This document shows, in pieces, positions 37,210 through 46,616 of a stretch of DNA of 54,834 nucleotides. The position numbers were made by a program, and so were the translations under genes. The notes under the pieces are model-generated. The model ran no database searches and was not told the DNA's origin. It worked only from the letters and a program-made list of their open reading frames with translations. Source of the DNA: Candidatus Zymogenus saltonus (GTDB lineage: Bacteria; Desulfobacterota; Zymogenia; Zymogenales; Zymogenaceae). Within the stretch, counting starts at the first letter, position 1. Every line of letters begins with the position of its first letter. The stretch covers positions 1-54,834 of the forward strand of contig JAFGIX010000017.1 of the NCBI GenBank assembly GCA_016929395.1. Reading direction: 5' to 3'.

Positions 37210-40200
37210 TTACGCCCCACCTCCTTTCGCCTTTTCTACGTTGACAAGAAACGCCTTGGTCTCCGGTATCCCCGTGTTCGGATCACCGATTCCCGCCGTT
37301 AACAGGTTTGCCGCATCGCCGAAGGTGAAGACCTCCGGCACCGGCGCATATGAATCGCCGTTCTGACCTTTTTCCGTGGTTCTCCACCCGAAGTGCCAGG
37401 GAATGCCGACCTGATGGAGTTCGTTGCCCTGAACCTTCATCGGCTTGAATCTCTTCGTAACGATCGCCACCGCCGTAAGCTCGCCCCTGGCGGACGATAC
37501 CTTTACAAGGTCTCCGTTTTTGATCCTCTTGAGCTTTGCCAGCTCCTCCGACATCTCCACGAAATTAGAGGGCTGCATCTCCGCGAGCCACGGCTGCCAG
37601 CGCGTCATGACGCCCGTCTGCCAATGCTCCGAAACCCTGTACGTTGTGGCGATTATGGGGTAGTTCGGATCACAGACTTTGGCGTATACATCCTTGTCGG
37701 AGTCGTAGATGTGAACCGTGGGATTCATAAGCTGATCAGGATTTATCAAGTTCTTCTCCACCGGGCACTCCAGCGGCTCGTAGTGGGTCGGGAAAGGACC
37801 CTCCGCCAGGCCGGGGCCGAATATCGATGCAACTCCGTCAGGCTTCATGATGAAGGGGAGCTTTGTTCCCTCCGAATTCATCGGAGGCCATCCGCCGTCC
37901 GGAACGTCCCCCACCCACTTGGTGATAGGGCCGGTCCACCTGATGACCGGTTTTAAGGGCGCCCACGGGTTGCCGTTCAGGTCAACGGATGCGCGGTTGT
38001 AGATGATCCTGCGGTTGACGGGCCAGCACCAGGCCCATTCTGAGTAAAGCCCGATGCCCGATTTGTCGACGCCGTTTCGCCTTGCGGCCATGTTCCCCTT
38101 GACGGTGTACGAGTTGCAGTAGAGCCAATTTCCGCTGGAGGTGGAGCCGTCGTCCTGTAAAAATGCGAAGGACGGGACGAGGTCCCCCTTCTTGAATATG
38201 GTGCCGTCTATTACCTTGTCCTTAAGGAAGTAGCCGTTAATCTCTTTTGCGACTTCGTGGATGTCGACTTCCTTGATCTTGCCGTCGATCCCCTTCTTGC
38301 CGTAATCCCATGTCAGCAGGGTGAAGGCCTCCTTGAGAACGGAGTTGCTTGCCTCCATCTTCTCCTTGATCTTGTAGTAGAGCTCCGTAATGATCTCGCT
38401 GTCGGGAAGCGCTATTCCGGGGGGATTTACCGCCTTGTAGCGCCACTGCATCCAGCGGCCGGAGTTGGTGATGCTTCCCTCCTTCTCAACGGAGCCTGCG
38501 CAGGGAAGCATGAAGACCTCGGTGTTGATTTTAGCGGGGTCCATCCCCGGGCCCTTCCAGAAGGAGCCGGTCTCGTTGTCGAAGATGTTGACGTTGACAA
38601 GCCAGTCCAGCTTGGCAAGCGCGGCACGAACCTTGTTGGAGTCGGCGCCGGAGCAGGCGGGGTTCATACCCCAGGCTAATAGTCCCTTGATATTATCCTT
38701 GTAGATCTGATCCCATATTTCCAGCCACGAGTAGTTGGCGCCGGGATCGAGCTTCGGAAGATAGAGATAGGCCTGTTCCGGGGTGACGTTGAGTCCGTAG
38801 TGGGCCGTCATCAGGCTTGTGATATACTTCGGATAGTTGGTCCACCAGCTTGCGCTAAGCGGGTCATTAGAGGTTACGCTTGCCACCTTTGCCTTCTTGT
38901 AGTCGTCAAGGGTGGGCCAGCCGGTATTCGGCGTTGTCAAATATCCGGGAAGGATGTGAAACAACAGACATTGGTCGGTGGAGCCCTGCACGTTCGACTC
39001 CCCGCGCAGCGCATTCACGCCTCCGCCGGCGATTCCCATGTTGCCCAGGAGGAGCTGGATTATCGCCATGGTCCTGATGTTCTGAACGCCCACGGTATGC
39101 TGGGTCCAGCCCATCGCGTACATGATGGTTCCCGCCTTGTCCTTGACGCCCGTCTCCGAGTAGATCTCGTAGATCTCCTTGAGCTTTTCCACTGGGGTTC
39201 CTGTAATCGAGGATACGGTCTCCATGTCGTAGCGGTCATACTCCTTTTTTAGAAGCTGAAACACGCACATCGGATTGGATAGGGTCTTGTCCCTGACCGG
39301 TACGCCGCGGCCGTCCTTAACGAAGCTCCACGTGGACTTGTCGTACTTGTTTCCGTTGAGTCCTGAAAACACGCCCTTGTTTTCCGCCGGAAGCTTAAAA
39401 TCCGAATTCACGATAAAAGCGGCGTTTGTGTACTCGGAAAGATACTCGACGAAGTGCTTCTTGTTTTCGATGATGTACTTGATCATCCCGCCCAAAAAGG
39501 CGATGTCGGTGCCCGACCTTAACGGCGCATAGTTGTCGGCCTTCGCCGAAGTCCTCGTGAATCTCGGGTCAACGGAAAGGATGGTCGCACCCTTCTCCTT
39601 TGCGCGGGTTACCCACTTGAAGGAGATGGGGTGGTTTTCGGCAGCGTTGCTGCCCATAATTAAGATACAATCACTGTTTCCGATGTCGATCCAGTGATTT
39701 GTCATTGCGCCTCTTCCAAACGACTCTGCCAGAGCCGCTACCGTGGCGCTGTGTCAGATACGAGCCTGATGCTCTATATACACCAGGCCCAATCCCCTAA
39801 GAAATTTTTGGTAAAGGTAACACTCTTCATTGTCCATGGCGGCGCTGCCGATCGAAGCGATCCCGAGGGTGCGGTTCACGGTCTGGCCCGATTCGTTTTT
39901 CTCGGTGAATGTCTTCTCGCGGGTCTTGACCACCCTCTCGGCGATCATGTCGATGGCGTCCTCCCAGGACAGCTCCTTCCACTCCTTTGCCCCGGGCGCG
40001 CGATAAAGGGGCACCTTCAGGCGGGCTTCGTTCACGGCCATCTGGTACAATGCGGAGCCCTTTGAGCAAAGGGAACCTTCATTGATGGGATGATCCGGAT
40101 CGCCCTCGGTGTATACGACCTTACCGTTCCTTACGTGAACGATAATTCCGCAGCCCACCGCGCAATAGGGGCAGATGGTGGTTGTCTCCCGGGCGTACTG

Positions 40201-40311
40201 TATCTTGAGAGGGGTGGCTAATGCTTCAACACCGGAGATGTTGATGCCGAGACCCGTTCCCAAGGCAGTCGCCCCGGAGAGCTTAAGAAAAGTTCTTCTG
40301 GTAACTTCCAT
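37210..40311 (-). CDS. fdhA: Formate dehydrogenase catalytic subunit, selenocysteine-containing, Tat-exported
   Basis: 1033 residues when the in-frame TGA at 39754-39756 is read as selenocysteine 186. The junction reads Glu-His-Gln-Ala-Arg-Ile-Sec-His-Ser-Ala-Thr-Val, the invariant FDH-N/FDH-O active site. The N-terminus is a twin-arginine signal (Thr-Arg-Arg-Thr-Phe-Leu-Lys-Leu). A [4Fe-4S] site (Cys-Pro-Tyr-Cys-Ala-Val-Gly-Cys...Cys-Ser-Lys) follows near residues 45-80, then the bis-MGD domains. The metal may be Mo or W. Ordinary gene calling splits this into two pieces (39754-40311 and 37210-39705). It heads fdhABC-fdhE behind a long structured leader. Confidence 0.95.
39714..39756 (-). 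promoter_or_regulatory. SECIS element and UGA(Sec) codon of fdhA
   Basis: Bacterial SECIS elements lie directly after the UGA. Here the bases after TGA start CACAGCGCCACGG, close to E. coli fdhF (CACGGCCCATCGG), and a G-rich apical region GCGGCTCTGGC falls at the expected 17-20 bases. The loop is a weaker match to GGUCU than the one in the 44.4 kb gene. The call rests mainly on the protein family. Confidence 0.75.
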
Positions 40312-40423
40312 AGCTCTCCTTTCTCCCTATTGGGTGTTTAGGGTAAACAGGTTTTTTTACAAAAAAAACTAAATGAAAATCTTAAGCTGTGTCCTTAAAA
40401 ATCCTCTTTGAAAAATTCACCCC

Positions 40424-40453
40424 AAAAAAAAAGGAAGAAACGTCTCTTCTTCC
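40424..40453 (-). terminator. Intrinsic terminator inside the fdhA leader
   Basis: Stem GGAAGAA (40453-40447 on minus)/TTCTTCC (40439-40433), 7-nt loop, followed by nine T on the minus strand. It ends about 112 bases before the fdhA ATG, so transcripts must read through it. Confidence 0.8.
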
Positions 40454-40614
40454 CATCCGGTGAGCATCAAGGATATAATCCTTGACGCCCCCTGATGATC
40501 AAGAGGACATCTCTTCCTTTGCACAATGGCGGGGTGATCGATTGCTCGGTCACCCTCAAGCGGCCCATTCATCCCCGGGGGACGATTGGACTCGGAAGTG
40601 AATATTTCAAACTA
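40454..40614 (-). ncRNA. Structured fdhA leader, candidate molybdenum/tungsten cofactor riboswitch
   Basis: Between the promoter and the leader terminator the minus-strand RNA folds into several stems. GGGUGA...UCACCC (40555-40536) encloses CGA-GCAA-UCG, a GNRA tetraloop hairpin. UCAAGGAU-UAU-AUCCUUGA (40485-40467) is a perfect 8-bp stem. AAGAG...CUCUU (40515-40501) is a third. A promoter, a compact multistem domain with a GNRA loop, then a terminator, upstream of a Mo/W enzyme, is the layout of Moco/Tuco riboswitches. I could not confirm the conserved core by eye; a protein-bound leader is the alternative. Confidence 0.45.
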
Positions 40615-40621
40615 TTCTAAA

Positions 40622-40650
40622 AATATATACGAGAGGGGTCTCATTGTCAA
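40622..40650 (-). promoter_or_regulatory. fdhA promoter
   Basis: On minus: TTGACA (40650-40645), exactly 17 bases, TATATT (40627-40622). The start near 40615 gives a leader of about 300 bases. Confidence 0.8.
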
Positions 40651-40686
40651 GCTTTTTTATCCAAAAAAACTTTGGGTAATCGGGCC

Positions 40687-40720
40687 GAAAAAAACCCCGG
40701 GATCACCGGGGCCTTTTTTA
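40687..40720 (-). terminator. Terminator after aor
   Basis: Perfect CCCCGG-GATCA-CCGGGG hairpin with eight T next to the stem on the minus strand and six T after CC on plus. Confidence 0.85.
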
Positions 40721-40748
40721 AAATTCACTTTTTAGAAACGATTTTTCT

Positions 40749-42713
40749 CTACAGGCTCAGCTCATCGAGGCCGAGCTCCTTGATCTTGTCCTTGGTCGGT
40801 CCTCCCGTAACGTCGTCCCAGCTCATAACCTCGAACAGCCCCTTTTGGAGCGCGTCCATATCGAGGGTGACGTTCTTGTGGGGGCCCTTTTTCATCGGTG
40901 GATTCCCGAAGCCTCGGCCGTGCATCTTTGTGTCCTTGGCCTTGATTCCCTCCCTGACGTTGAACGCCTTTCTGAGGCTCAATATCCTCTCTCCGATCTT
41001 GAAATACTCGTTCGGGGAGAACTTCCAGCCCGTGGCGGCATTGATGTAATCGATCACAGGGACGGGGCCGGTCAGGGGGCCGAACTCGCAGACTCCGGCG
41101 CCGTTGATTATCTGCATGTAGAACGTTGTGGCAGCATAGAGGTTTACACCCTTCATATCCTTTCCCTTGGCCTCCTTTATCATCCTTTTGGCTTCAGGGA
41201 AGATCTTCTTGACGCCCCAGAGCTGTCCGTAGAGGAAGCTGGAGATGGTGTGGCGGCCCGGTGTGGGCTCGCACTGGTACGCCATGGCGTATCCCTTGTC
41301 GAGGCGCCCGTCGTGCATCGGGAGCTCCTGCCCGCCGGCGTGGACGGCGTACTTGTAGGAATCGCCCCCAATCTCTTCGGAGGCTTTCTTTACGCCGTCG
41401 GCGAGAAGATCTCCGATATTTTTACGCTCTATTATCATCTCGACGAGCTTTTTGATCTCTTCACTCTTCCCCCAGCCGAGCTTCAATCCGCCGGTCATCT
41501 TCTCGTCGATTATTCCGTTCTCGAAGCACTCGATGGCGAAGGCCACCGCCCCGCCCGTCGAGATCGTATCGATCCCGGCGCGGTTGCACATCTCGTTTAT
41601 CTCGACGATCGATTCGAGATCGTCGTTTAGAATCAGGCTCCCGAAGGCGGAGAGGGTCTCGTATTCCGGCTTGTGTCCCTCCGTCCCCTTGAACTTGCCG
41701 AAGTCGATGTCGAATATCCCGCCGCAGCCCAGGGGGCACGCCTGACAGTGATACTTCTTCTTTTCGTACTTGATTACTTCTTCCTCGGAGAGCTTGGAGC
41801 TCTTGGAGTCAAGCGGAAAGTCGGAGTAGCCGACGCCCCCCCAGTTCTTGACGGGGCTGTCCCCCACCTCGGAAGAATAGGCGGTAAGGGCGGAGGTGCC
41901 GTACTTTTTAAACATGAGCCTTACCGTGGAGGGCTGGGTCGGAACATGCAATCCCGTCCTTCCGATGAGCTTTCCGAAGGGCTGAAGGAACTTGACCGAG
42001 ATCTTATCGGGCGGGCCCACCCTCTTGAATTTCTTCATGAATTTTTCCGTGATCTTCTTCATCGCGGCCGGGTCGGCGACAGGAATCTTTCCCGTTCCCT
42101 TTACCGAGAAGGCCTTCAGCTTCTTGGAGCCCATGACCGATCCGAGGCCCGAGCGGGCGGCTATCCTGCCGGAGTCGTTGACGATGCCGGAGATAAGAGA
42201 CACCTTTTCGCCCGCCATCCCGATGGAGGCTATCTGGACCTTTTTGTCGTTTAGATCCTTCTTGATGGCCTCTTCGGTCTCAACCGTGTCCTTTCCCCAG
42301 AGGTGCTTTGCGCTCTTGAACTCCACTCCGTCGTTTGTAAGGTGAACCCATACCGGCTCTTTTGAGCTTCCCGTAAAGAAGACGGCGTCGTAGCCCGCCT
42401 TTTTGATCTCGTGGGAAAAGAAGCCCCCGGAGTTTGCGTCGCCCCAGCCGCCGGTCAAGGGGGATTTCCCCACGACCATGTATCGGCCCGAGAACATCGC
42501 GCCGGTTCCCGTGAGCAACCCGGAGCAAAAGCCGAGATGGGCCTCCGGTGAGAGGGGATCCGTCCCGGGCTTCTGCCTCTGGGTGATCACCGCCGCCCCG
42601 AGTCCGTAGCCCGAGAGATACTTCTTGTAAAAGGCATCTCCCGGCTCGACCGTTTCATATGTCTTCTTGCTCAGGTCGCAAACGAGATACCTTCCTATAT
42701 ATCCACCTGGCAT
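40749..42713 (-). CDS. aor: Tungsten-dependent aldehyde:ferredoxin oxidoreductase
   Basis: 654 residues, a usual AOR length. The [4Fe-4S] ligands are in Cys-Gln-Ala-Cys-Pro-Leu-Gly-Cys near residues 322-329 and Cys-Glu-Phe-Gly near 541. An N-terminal Gly-Ala-Met-Phe-Ser-Gly-Arg-Tyr lies near 70-77, and Glu-Thr-Leu near 350 is in the pterin region. It oxidises aldehydes to acids with ferredoxin, or reduces acids. The ribosome site GGGAGG is strong. The neighbouring formate dehydrogenase shares the need for a tungsto- or molybdopterin cofactor. Confidence 0.94.
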   Translation of the reverse strand: MPGGYIGRYLVCDLSKKTYETVEPGDAFYKKYLSGYGLGAAVITQRQKPGTDPLSPEAHLGFCSGLLTGTGAMFSGRYMVVGKSPLTGGWGDANSGGFFSHEIKKAGYDAVFFTGSSKEPVWVHLTNDGVEFKSAKHLWGKDTVETEEAIKKDLNDKKVQIASIGMAGEKVSLISGIVNDSGRIAARSGLGSVMGSKKLKAFSVKGTGKIPVADPAAMKKITEKFMKKFKRVGPPDKISVKFLQPFGKLIGRTGLHVPTQPSTVRLMFKKYGTSALTAYSSEVGDSPVKNWGGVGYSDFPLDSKSSKLSEEEVIKYEKKKYHCQACPLGCGGIFDIDFGKFKGTEGHKPEYETLSAFGSLILNDDLESIVEINEMCNRAGIDTISTGGAVAFAIECFENGIIDEKMTGGLKLGWGKSEEIKKLVEMIIERKNIGDLLADGVKKASEEIGGDSYKYAVHAGGQELPMHDGRLDKGYAMAYQCEPTPGRHTISSFLYGQLWGVKKIFPEAKRMIKEAKGKDMKGVNLYAATTFYMQIINGAGVCEFGPLTGPVPVIDYINAATGWKFSPNEYFKIGERILSLRKAFNVREGIKAKDTKMHGRGFGNPPMKKGPHKNVTLDMDALQKGLFEVMSWDDVTGGPTKDKIKELGLDELSL

Positions 42714-42978
42714 AATTTCCTCCCTTATTAACTTAATATTTAATTGGACCGTAGTTAAAACAAAAACATTCTATAACCACTGGTGTTTGAATTGCAATAC
42801 TTTTTTACACATTGGTCGATGCGTAATACGTTTTTCAGTAAAAAATACTATTACAATATATTATCGGGAGCCAACCGAGAAATAAATTTGAAAAGACTTT
42901 CCCGACCCCCCGAACCCCCGACCCCCCGCTCCCTCCTTTGCCTGTCTCAATTTGACCAACGGCGACCGTCACTTACGG

Positions 42979-44601
42979 CTACCGCTTCTCCTTAGGGCAT
43001 TTTATTGTCTTCATATCCGTCGAGTAGACGAAATTGTCGTCGTTCTCGATGTCGTGGCACGTGACGCAGTCCTTTTCGGTCGGCGTCTTCTTCATATTAA
43101 CCTTTGTGTCAAGGACGTGGCGGCTTCCGGGGCCGTGACACGCCTCGCACTGGACGCCAATGAGCTCCCCTGCGGTGTAGAGGTTGGTGAATCCCCCCGG
43201 CATTCTGTAACCGGTGGTGTGGCAAGAGAAGCACTCCGGCTCGAACTGTCTTTTATTCTCCCTCAAGGTATCGAACGCACCGGGGTGCCGGGTCTTTTTG
43301 ACGAAATCGGCGATGGAAGGATGACAGGTGCCGCACATTTTGGCCCCAACGTAGTGGGGATCCTGGGCGAGGTCCGTCGGGCTCCTCTTTCCCTTCTTCA
43401 GCATATCTTCCTGAAATTTCCCCTTCTCTTCGATCAATTTATCCTTGTATTCGTTGTCGATCTTCTTTACTTCGGGGTCGTCGGCAAGGTTATCCCCGAG
43501 GCTGACGAGGGAGGCCTTTACGGTATTTTTGTGATCCTTTTTGTTTTCCTTCTCAAGCTCCTTGATCTTCTCTTTTATGTCGTCGAGCTCATCCTTTATG
43601 ATTTTCAGCCCATCATCGACGTTCTTCCCCTCCTCCTTTTTCTTTTTAAAGTCTTTGTACACGTTTTCGAGCTGCTGCCTCCTCATGGTCAGCTTCTGGT
43701 ATTGGAAGTTTGTTATTTCGCTCTTCCCCTCCAAGTAGAGATCGTAGGGCAGGGAAGAATCGTTGATCTGGATGTCGAGACGACCCACGTATTTGCCCCT
43801 GGAGTATATCTGGGAGATAAGGGTGCCGCCGACCTTAATAGGCTGGTAGAGATTTGTCACAGGGTTATGGCCCGTCAATATAAGATCTATCTCGTCGAAC
43901 CTTCCCGCAATCTCTTTTGCCCTCTCGAATCCGGTGGGACAGAGGACTATTATGAAATCCGACTTCCTCTTGAGCTCCTTGATGACCCCCTTCAGGGCGA
44001 CGAACTCGTTGTCGACGTAGATCCCCATCTGTTTCTGTTTTTCGCTGGTGAGTATATCCCTGCCGATAACTGACGTTATCCCCACGTTGAAGCCGGAGAG
44101 CTTGACGACGGTATAGGGAGTGAAGACGGGTTTACCCCCCTCTTTGTTCAAGATGTTTGCGGAAAGGAATGGGAAGTCCGCCATCGATTCGAGCTCCTTT
44201 AGATAATCGACTCCGAAGGAGAGATCGAACTCCCCTATCGACAATGCGGTCCAGTCCATCGCATTGTAGATCTCGATGATATTTTTCCCATGAAGGGAGA
44301 GCCTGTAATCGGGACCCTTGCCGTAATACTTCTGTCTGAAGAGGAGGTTGCCGGCGTCCAGGAGCAGGAGATCGGTTGCCTCTCTCCTTACCTGCTTTAT
44401 GTATGTCGCTTTCCTGGCAAGACCGCCAATCTGGTTTGACCGTCACCCGCAGGGCTCGGTCTCTCCCAGGACGTCGTTGGAGTAGACGATGGTGAAATTG
44501 GCCTCGTGTTTTGTCAACTTTGAGCAGTGGGTTACGCCGAAAAGGGCCAGAAGAATTGCGACGACAACGATAACGTCTTTTCTGATGGCGGCAAGATTCA
44601 T
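42979..44601 (-). CDS. Metallophosphatase/tetraheme cytochrome c lipoprotein, probable selenoprotein (UGA at codon 53)
   Basis: Reading through TGA 44443-44445 gives 540 residues. The start ATG 44601 has AAGGAGG upstream. Residues 1-27 are a lipoprotein signal ending Val-Thr-His-Cys. The metallophosphatase/5'-nucleotidase-like domain begins Ile-Val-Tyr-Ser-Asn-Asp and has Glu-Pro-Cys-Gly-Sec53-Arg-Ser-Asn-Gln-Ile-Gly-Gly-Leu-Ala-Arg-Lys, where relatives have Cys-Gly-Cys. Leu-Asp-Ala-Gly-Asn and Thr-Gly-His-Asn-Pro motifs follow. A coiled coil spans about 300-360. Four CxxCH hemes lie at 423, 457, 485 and 512. The alternative is a nonsense-mutated gene, but 486 codons after the TGA remain intact. 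Confidence 0.8.
44405..44445 (-). promoter_or_regulatory. Putative SECIS hairpin after UGA codon 53
   Basis: On minus, 14 bases after TGA, TGGC-GGTCTT-GCCA forms a 4-bp stem with a GGUCUU loop; CC and GG outside it can pair around a 4-base bulge that contains a U. The GGUCU loop starts 18 bases after the UGA, the spacing I count in E. coli fdhF, whose loop is AGGUCU. Confidence 0.65.
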
Positions 44602-44638
44602 ATAAATATTTATCCTCCTTAAATAGATTATTTTTTAC

Positions 44639-44667
44639 ATAATATAAGACATTATCGGTTCTGTCAA
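44639..44667 (-). promoter_or_regulatory. Promoter of the metallophosphatase/cytochrome gene
   Basis: On minus: TTGACA (44667-44662), exactly 17 bases, TATTAT (44644-44639). An intact promoter and ribosome site argue against a decayed gene. Confidence 0.75.
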
Positions 44668-44715
44668 CGATAAAGAAAATTCCATCCTTAAAATCTGCCG
44701 GTTTGAACCGATTCC

Positions 44716-44744
44716 TTGACAGGTGGAGAGATCAAAAGTAAAAT
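44716..44744 (+). promoter_or_regulatory. Promoter for a probably leaderless glycosyltransferase mRNA
   Basis: TTGACA (44716-44721), exactly 17 bases, TAAAAT (44739-44744). The ATG is at 44751, just 6 bases after the -10, where transcription itself should start. No ribosome site precedes it. Confidence 0.65.
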
Positions 44745-44750
44745 CTTAAG

Positions 44751-45638
44751 ATGAATATAGACAATGGAGAAAAGGACAAAGGTTCGCCGATTGCCGTCAG
44801 CGTAATAATCCCGACGTACAATCGAATCCGTTCTCTCGAAGATGCGATAAAGAGCGTCCACTCCCAGACGTACGGAGATTTCGAGCTGATCATCGTAGAC
44901 GACGGCTCCACGGACGGGACGGATCGATTAATCGAGAAATCGGCTCCCGATGCGGTCTACATAAGGCAGGAAAACCGGGGGGTGAGCTCCGCGAGAAACC
45001 GTGGAATTTTGGCCTCCCGGGGAAAATACATCGCGTTTCTCGATTCCGACGACAGGTGGCTTGACGAAAAGCTCTCCTTGCAGGTTAAGGCGATGGATGA
45101 GGGGCATCTCGTCTCCCATACCGAGGAGATATGGATAAGAAACGGGGTCAGGGTAAATCCAGGGGCAAGACACAGGAAGCACTCGGGAAACGTCTTTGTA
45201 AAATCGCTCCCCCTGGTAATCATCAGTCTCTCTTCCGTAATTATAAGGAGGGAGGTCTTCGACGACGTGGGCCTCTTCGACGAGAAGCTCCTGGCCGCGG
45301 AAGACTACGACATGTGGCTCAGGATTACGGCGCGCTACCCGGTTCACTTCATTGAAAGGCCCCTGATCGTAAAGACGGGTGGACACAGGGATCAGCTGTC
45401 GCGGAGGTACTGGGGGCTCGACATGCTGAGGATCTACGCCCTCGAGAAGATCCTTCGATCCGGCGTCCTCGACGGGGATGAAAGGCAGGGGGACAGGATC
45501 GCCGTCATGGAGGAGATCGTCAAGAAGGCGAAGATAGTGGGCGGGGGGGCGAAAAAGAGGGGGAACATCGAGGGAGAGATCTATTTCAAGAACAAGGCGA
45601 GGGAATATGAAGAGAAGATCCAATCAAGCCCTAAATAG
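44751..45638 (+). CDS. Family 2 glycosyltransferase
   Basis: 295 residues, GT-A fold. Motifs are Val-Ile-Ile-Pro-Thr-Tyr-Asn-Arg, Val-Asp-Asp-Gly-Ser-Thr-Asp-Gly (near 51), Ala-Arg-Asn-Arg-Gly (near 82), the metal-binding Asp-Ser-Asp-Asp (near 99) and Ala-Glu-Asp-Tyr-Asp-Met-Trp-Leu (near 184), the typical GT2 C-terminal acidic motif. No membrane segment is present. It is the first gene of a plus-strand series, and the next gene starts inside its last 32 bases. The sugar and acceptor are unknown. Confidence 0.9.
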   Translation: MNIDNGEKDKGSPIAVSVIIPTYNRIRSLEDAIKSVHSQTYGDFELIIVDDGSTDGTDRLIEKSAPDAVYIRQENRGVSSARNRGILASRGKYIAFLDSDDRWLDEKLSLQVKAMDEGHLVSHTEEIWIRNGVRVNPGARHRKHSGNVFVKSLPLVIISLSSVIIRREVFDDVGLFDEKLLAAEDYDMWLRITARYPVHFIERPLIVKTGGHRDQLSRRYWGLDMLRIYALEKILRSGVLDGDERQGDRIAVMEEIVKKAKIVGGGAKKRGNIEGEIYFKNKAREYEEKIQSSPK

Positions 45639-46614
45639 TGCGGTGGTTGTAGACGTTTCGATTAAGAAGATTGACCTCGGCGACAGGCGCTACGCCGTTT
45701 CTTTCGACCCGGATTCGCTCGATCAAATGCCTGCCCTTGTCGATTCGATCGCGGCCTTCGGGATCGTAAGCCCGGCGAGGCTCATCAAAGAGGAGGACGG
45801 TCGTTGCGTCCCCGTCTCCGGGTGGAGGAGGCTCTTCGCGGCGGAGAGGCTTGGTCTTGAGACTGTCCCGGCGCTGGTATACGACCGAGGGCTTTCCGAC
45901 GCCGATGCGATGATCCTTGCCCTTATGGACAACTTCCCGGCAAGGGAGTACACGGCTGCCGAGGCCTCGACAATCGTCTCCCGGCTGATCAACGATTTCG
46001 GTTTGGGGGAGGAGGAAGTTCTCGAGGAGTTCTTCGACCTGATTCACCTTCCGAAGTCGAGAAACGTGCTCAGAGACCTCCTTGCAATAAATGACCTCTC
46101 ACGCGAAATAAAGGGGCTCTGCCACGCGAGGCGCTACCCCTTAAAGCCGATTGTGAGCTGGTGCGGGTTTGACGAGGGCGATAGGGGTGCTCTCTTGACG
46201 CTGGTCTCGGCCGCTCCGTTCGGCTCCGGGGTGGTCACGGAGCTTCTGGGCTCTGTCACGGATATCGTGAAGCGGGATCGAATCACGGTCGATGAAATTT
46301 TAGAGGATACCGCGATAAAAAAGGTAATTGCGGACGAGGGTGTGCCGTCGGGCATGAGGGGGGAGAGGATAAGGGAGAGGATTCGCGAAATAAGGTACCC
46401 CATACACTCCGGACTCAACAGGAGATTCGATGACGCCGTGACGAGACTGGGCCTTCCCTGCGGGGCCGGTATATCCCACCCCCCCCACTTCGAGGCGGAT
46501 TACCTCGAGCTTAAGTTTCGCTTCAAAGACAGCCGGGATATAAAGAGGCTGGGGGAGTTCCTGACGTCAGAATCGGAGTCGGAGGAGATTAAAGATCTCC
46601 TCGAAATGGTGTAG
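45607..46614 (+). CDS. ParB/Spo0J N-terminal-like domain protein
   Basis: 335 residues. Residues 17-110 resemble the ParB/Srx CTPase-type domain (Ile-Lys-Lys-Ile-Asp-Leu...Ser-Ile-Ala-Ala-Phe-Gly-Ile-Val-Ser-Pro, Val-Ser-Gly-Trp-Arg-Arg-Leu-Phe-Ala-Ala). A HTH-like helical stretch follows (Tyr-Thr-Ala-Ala-Glu-Ala-Ser...Leu-Pro-Lys-Ser). The C-terminal half is unassigned. There is no parA next to it. The next gene, a spore-photoproduct-lyase-like enzyme, begins 3 bases after the stop, so the two are likely partners. A GTG at 45643 is another possible start. Confidence 0.75.
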   Translation: MKRRSNQALNSAVVVDVSIKKIDLGDRRYAVSFDPDSLDQMPALVDSIAAFGIVSPARLIKEEDGRCVPVSGWRRLFAAERLGLETVPALVYDRGLSDADAMILALMDNFPAREYTAAEASTIVSRLINDFGLGEEEVLEEFFDLIHLPKSRNVLRDLLAINDLSREIKGLCHARRYPLKPIVSWCGFDEGDRGALLTLVSAAPFGSGVVTELLGSVTDIVKRDRITVDEILEDTAIKKVIADEGVPSGMRGERIRERIREIRYPIHSGLNRRFDDAVTRLGLPCGAGISHPPHFEADYLELKFRFKDSRDIKRLGEFLTSESESEEIKDLLEMV

Positions 46615-46616
46615 TC

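Noticed and set aside
40312-40423. Gene or second regulatory element between the leader terminator and fdhA
   Set aside because: No open frame or stable hairpin; only U- and A-rich sequence and the fdhA ribosome site (AGGAG).
44132-44446. Separate 104-codon gene upstream of the cytochrome frame
   Set aside because: It is the shifted-frame shadow of the N-terminal part of the UGA-containing gene.
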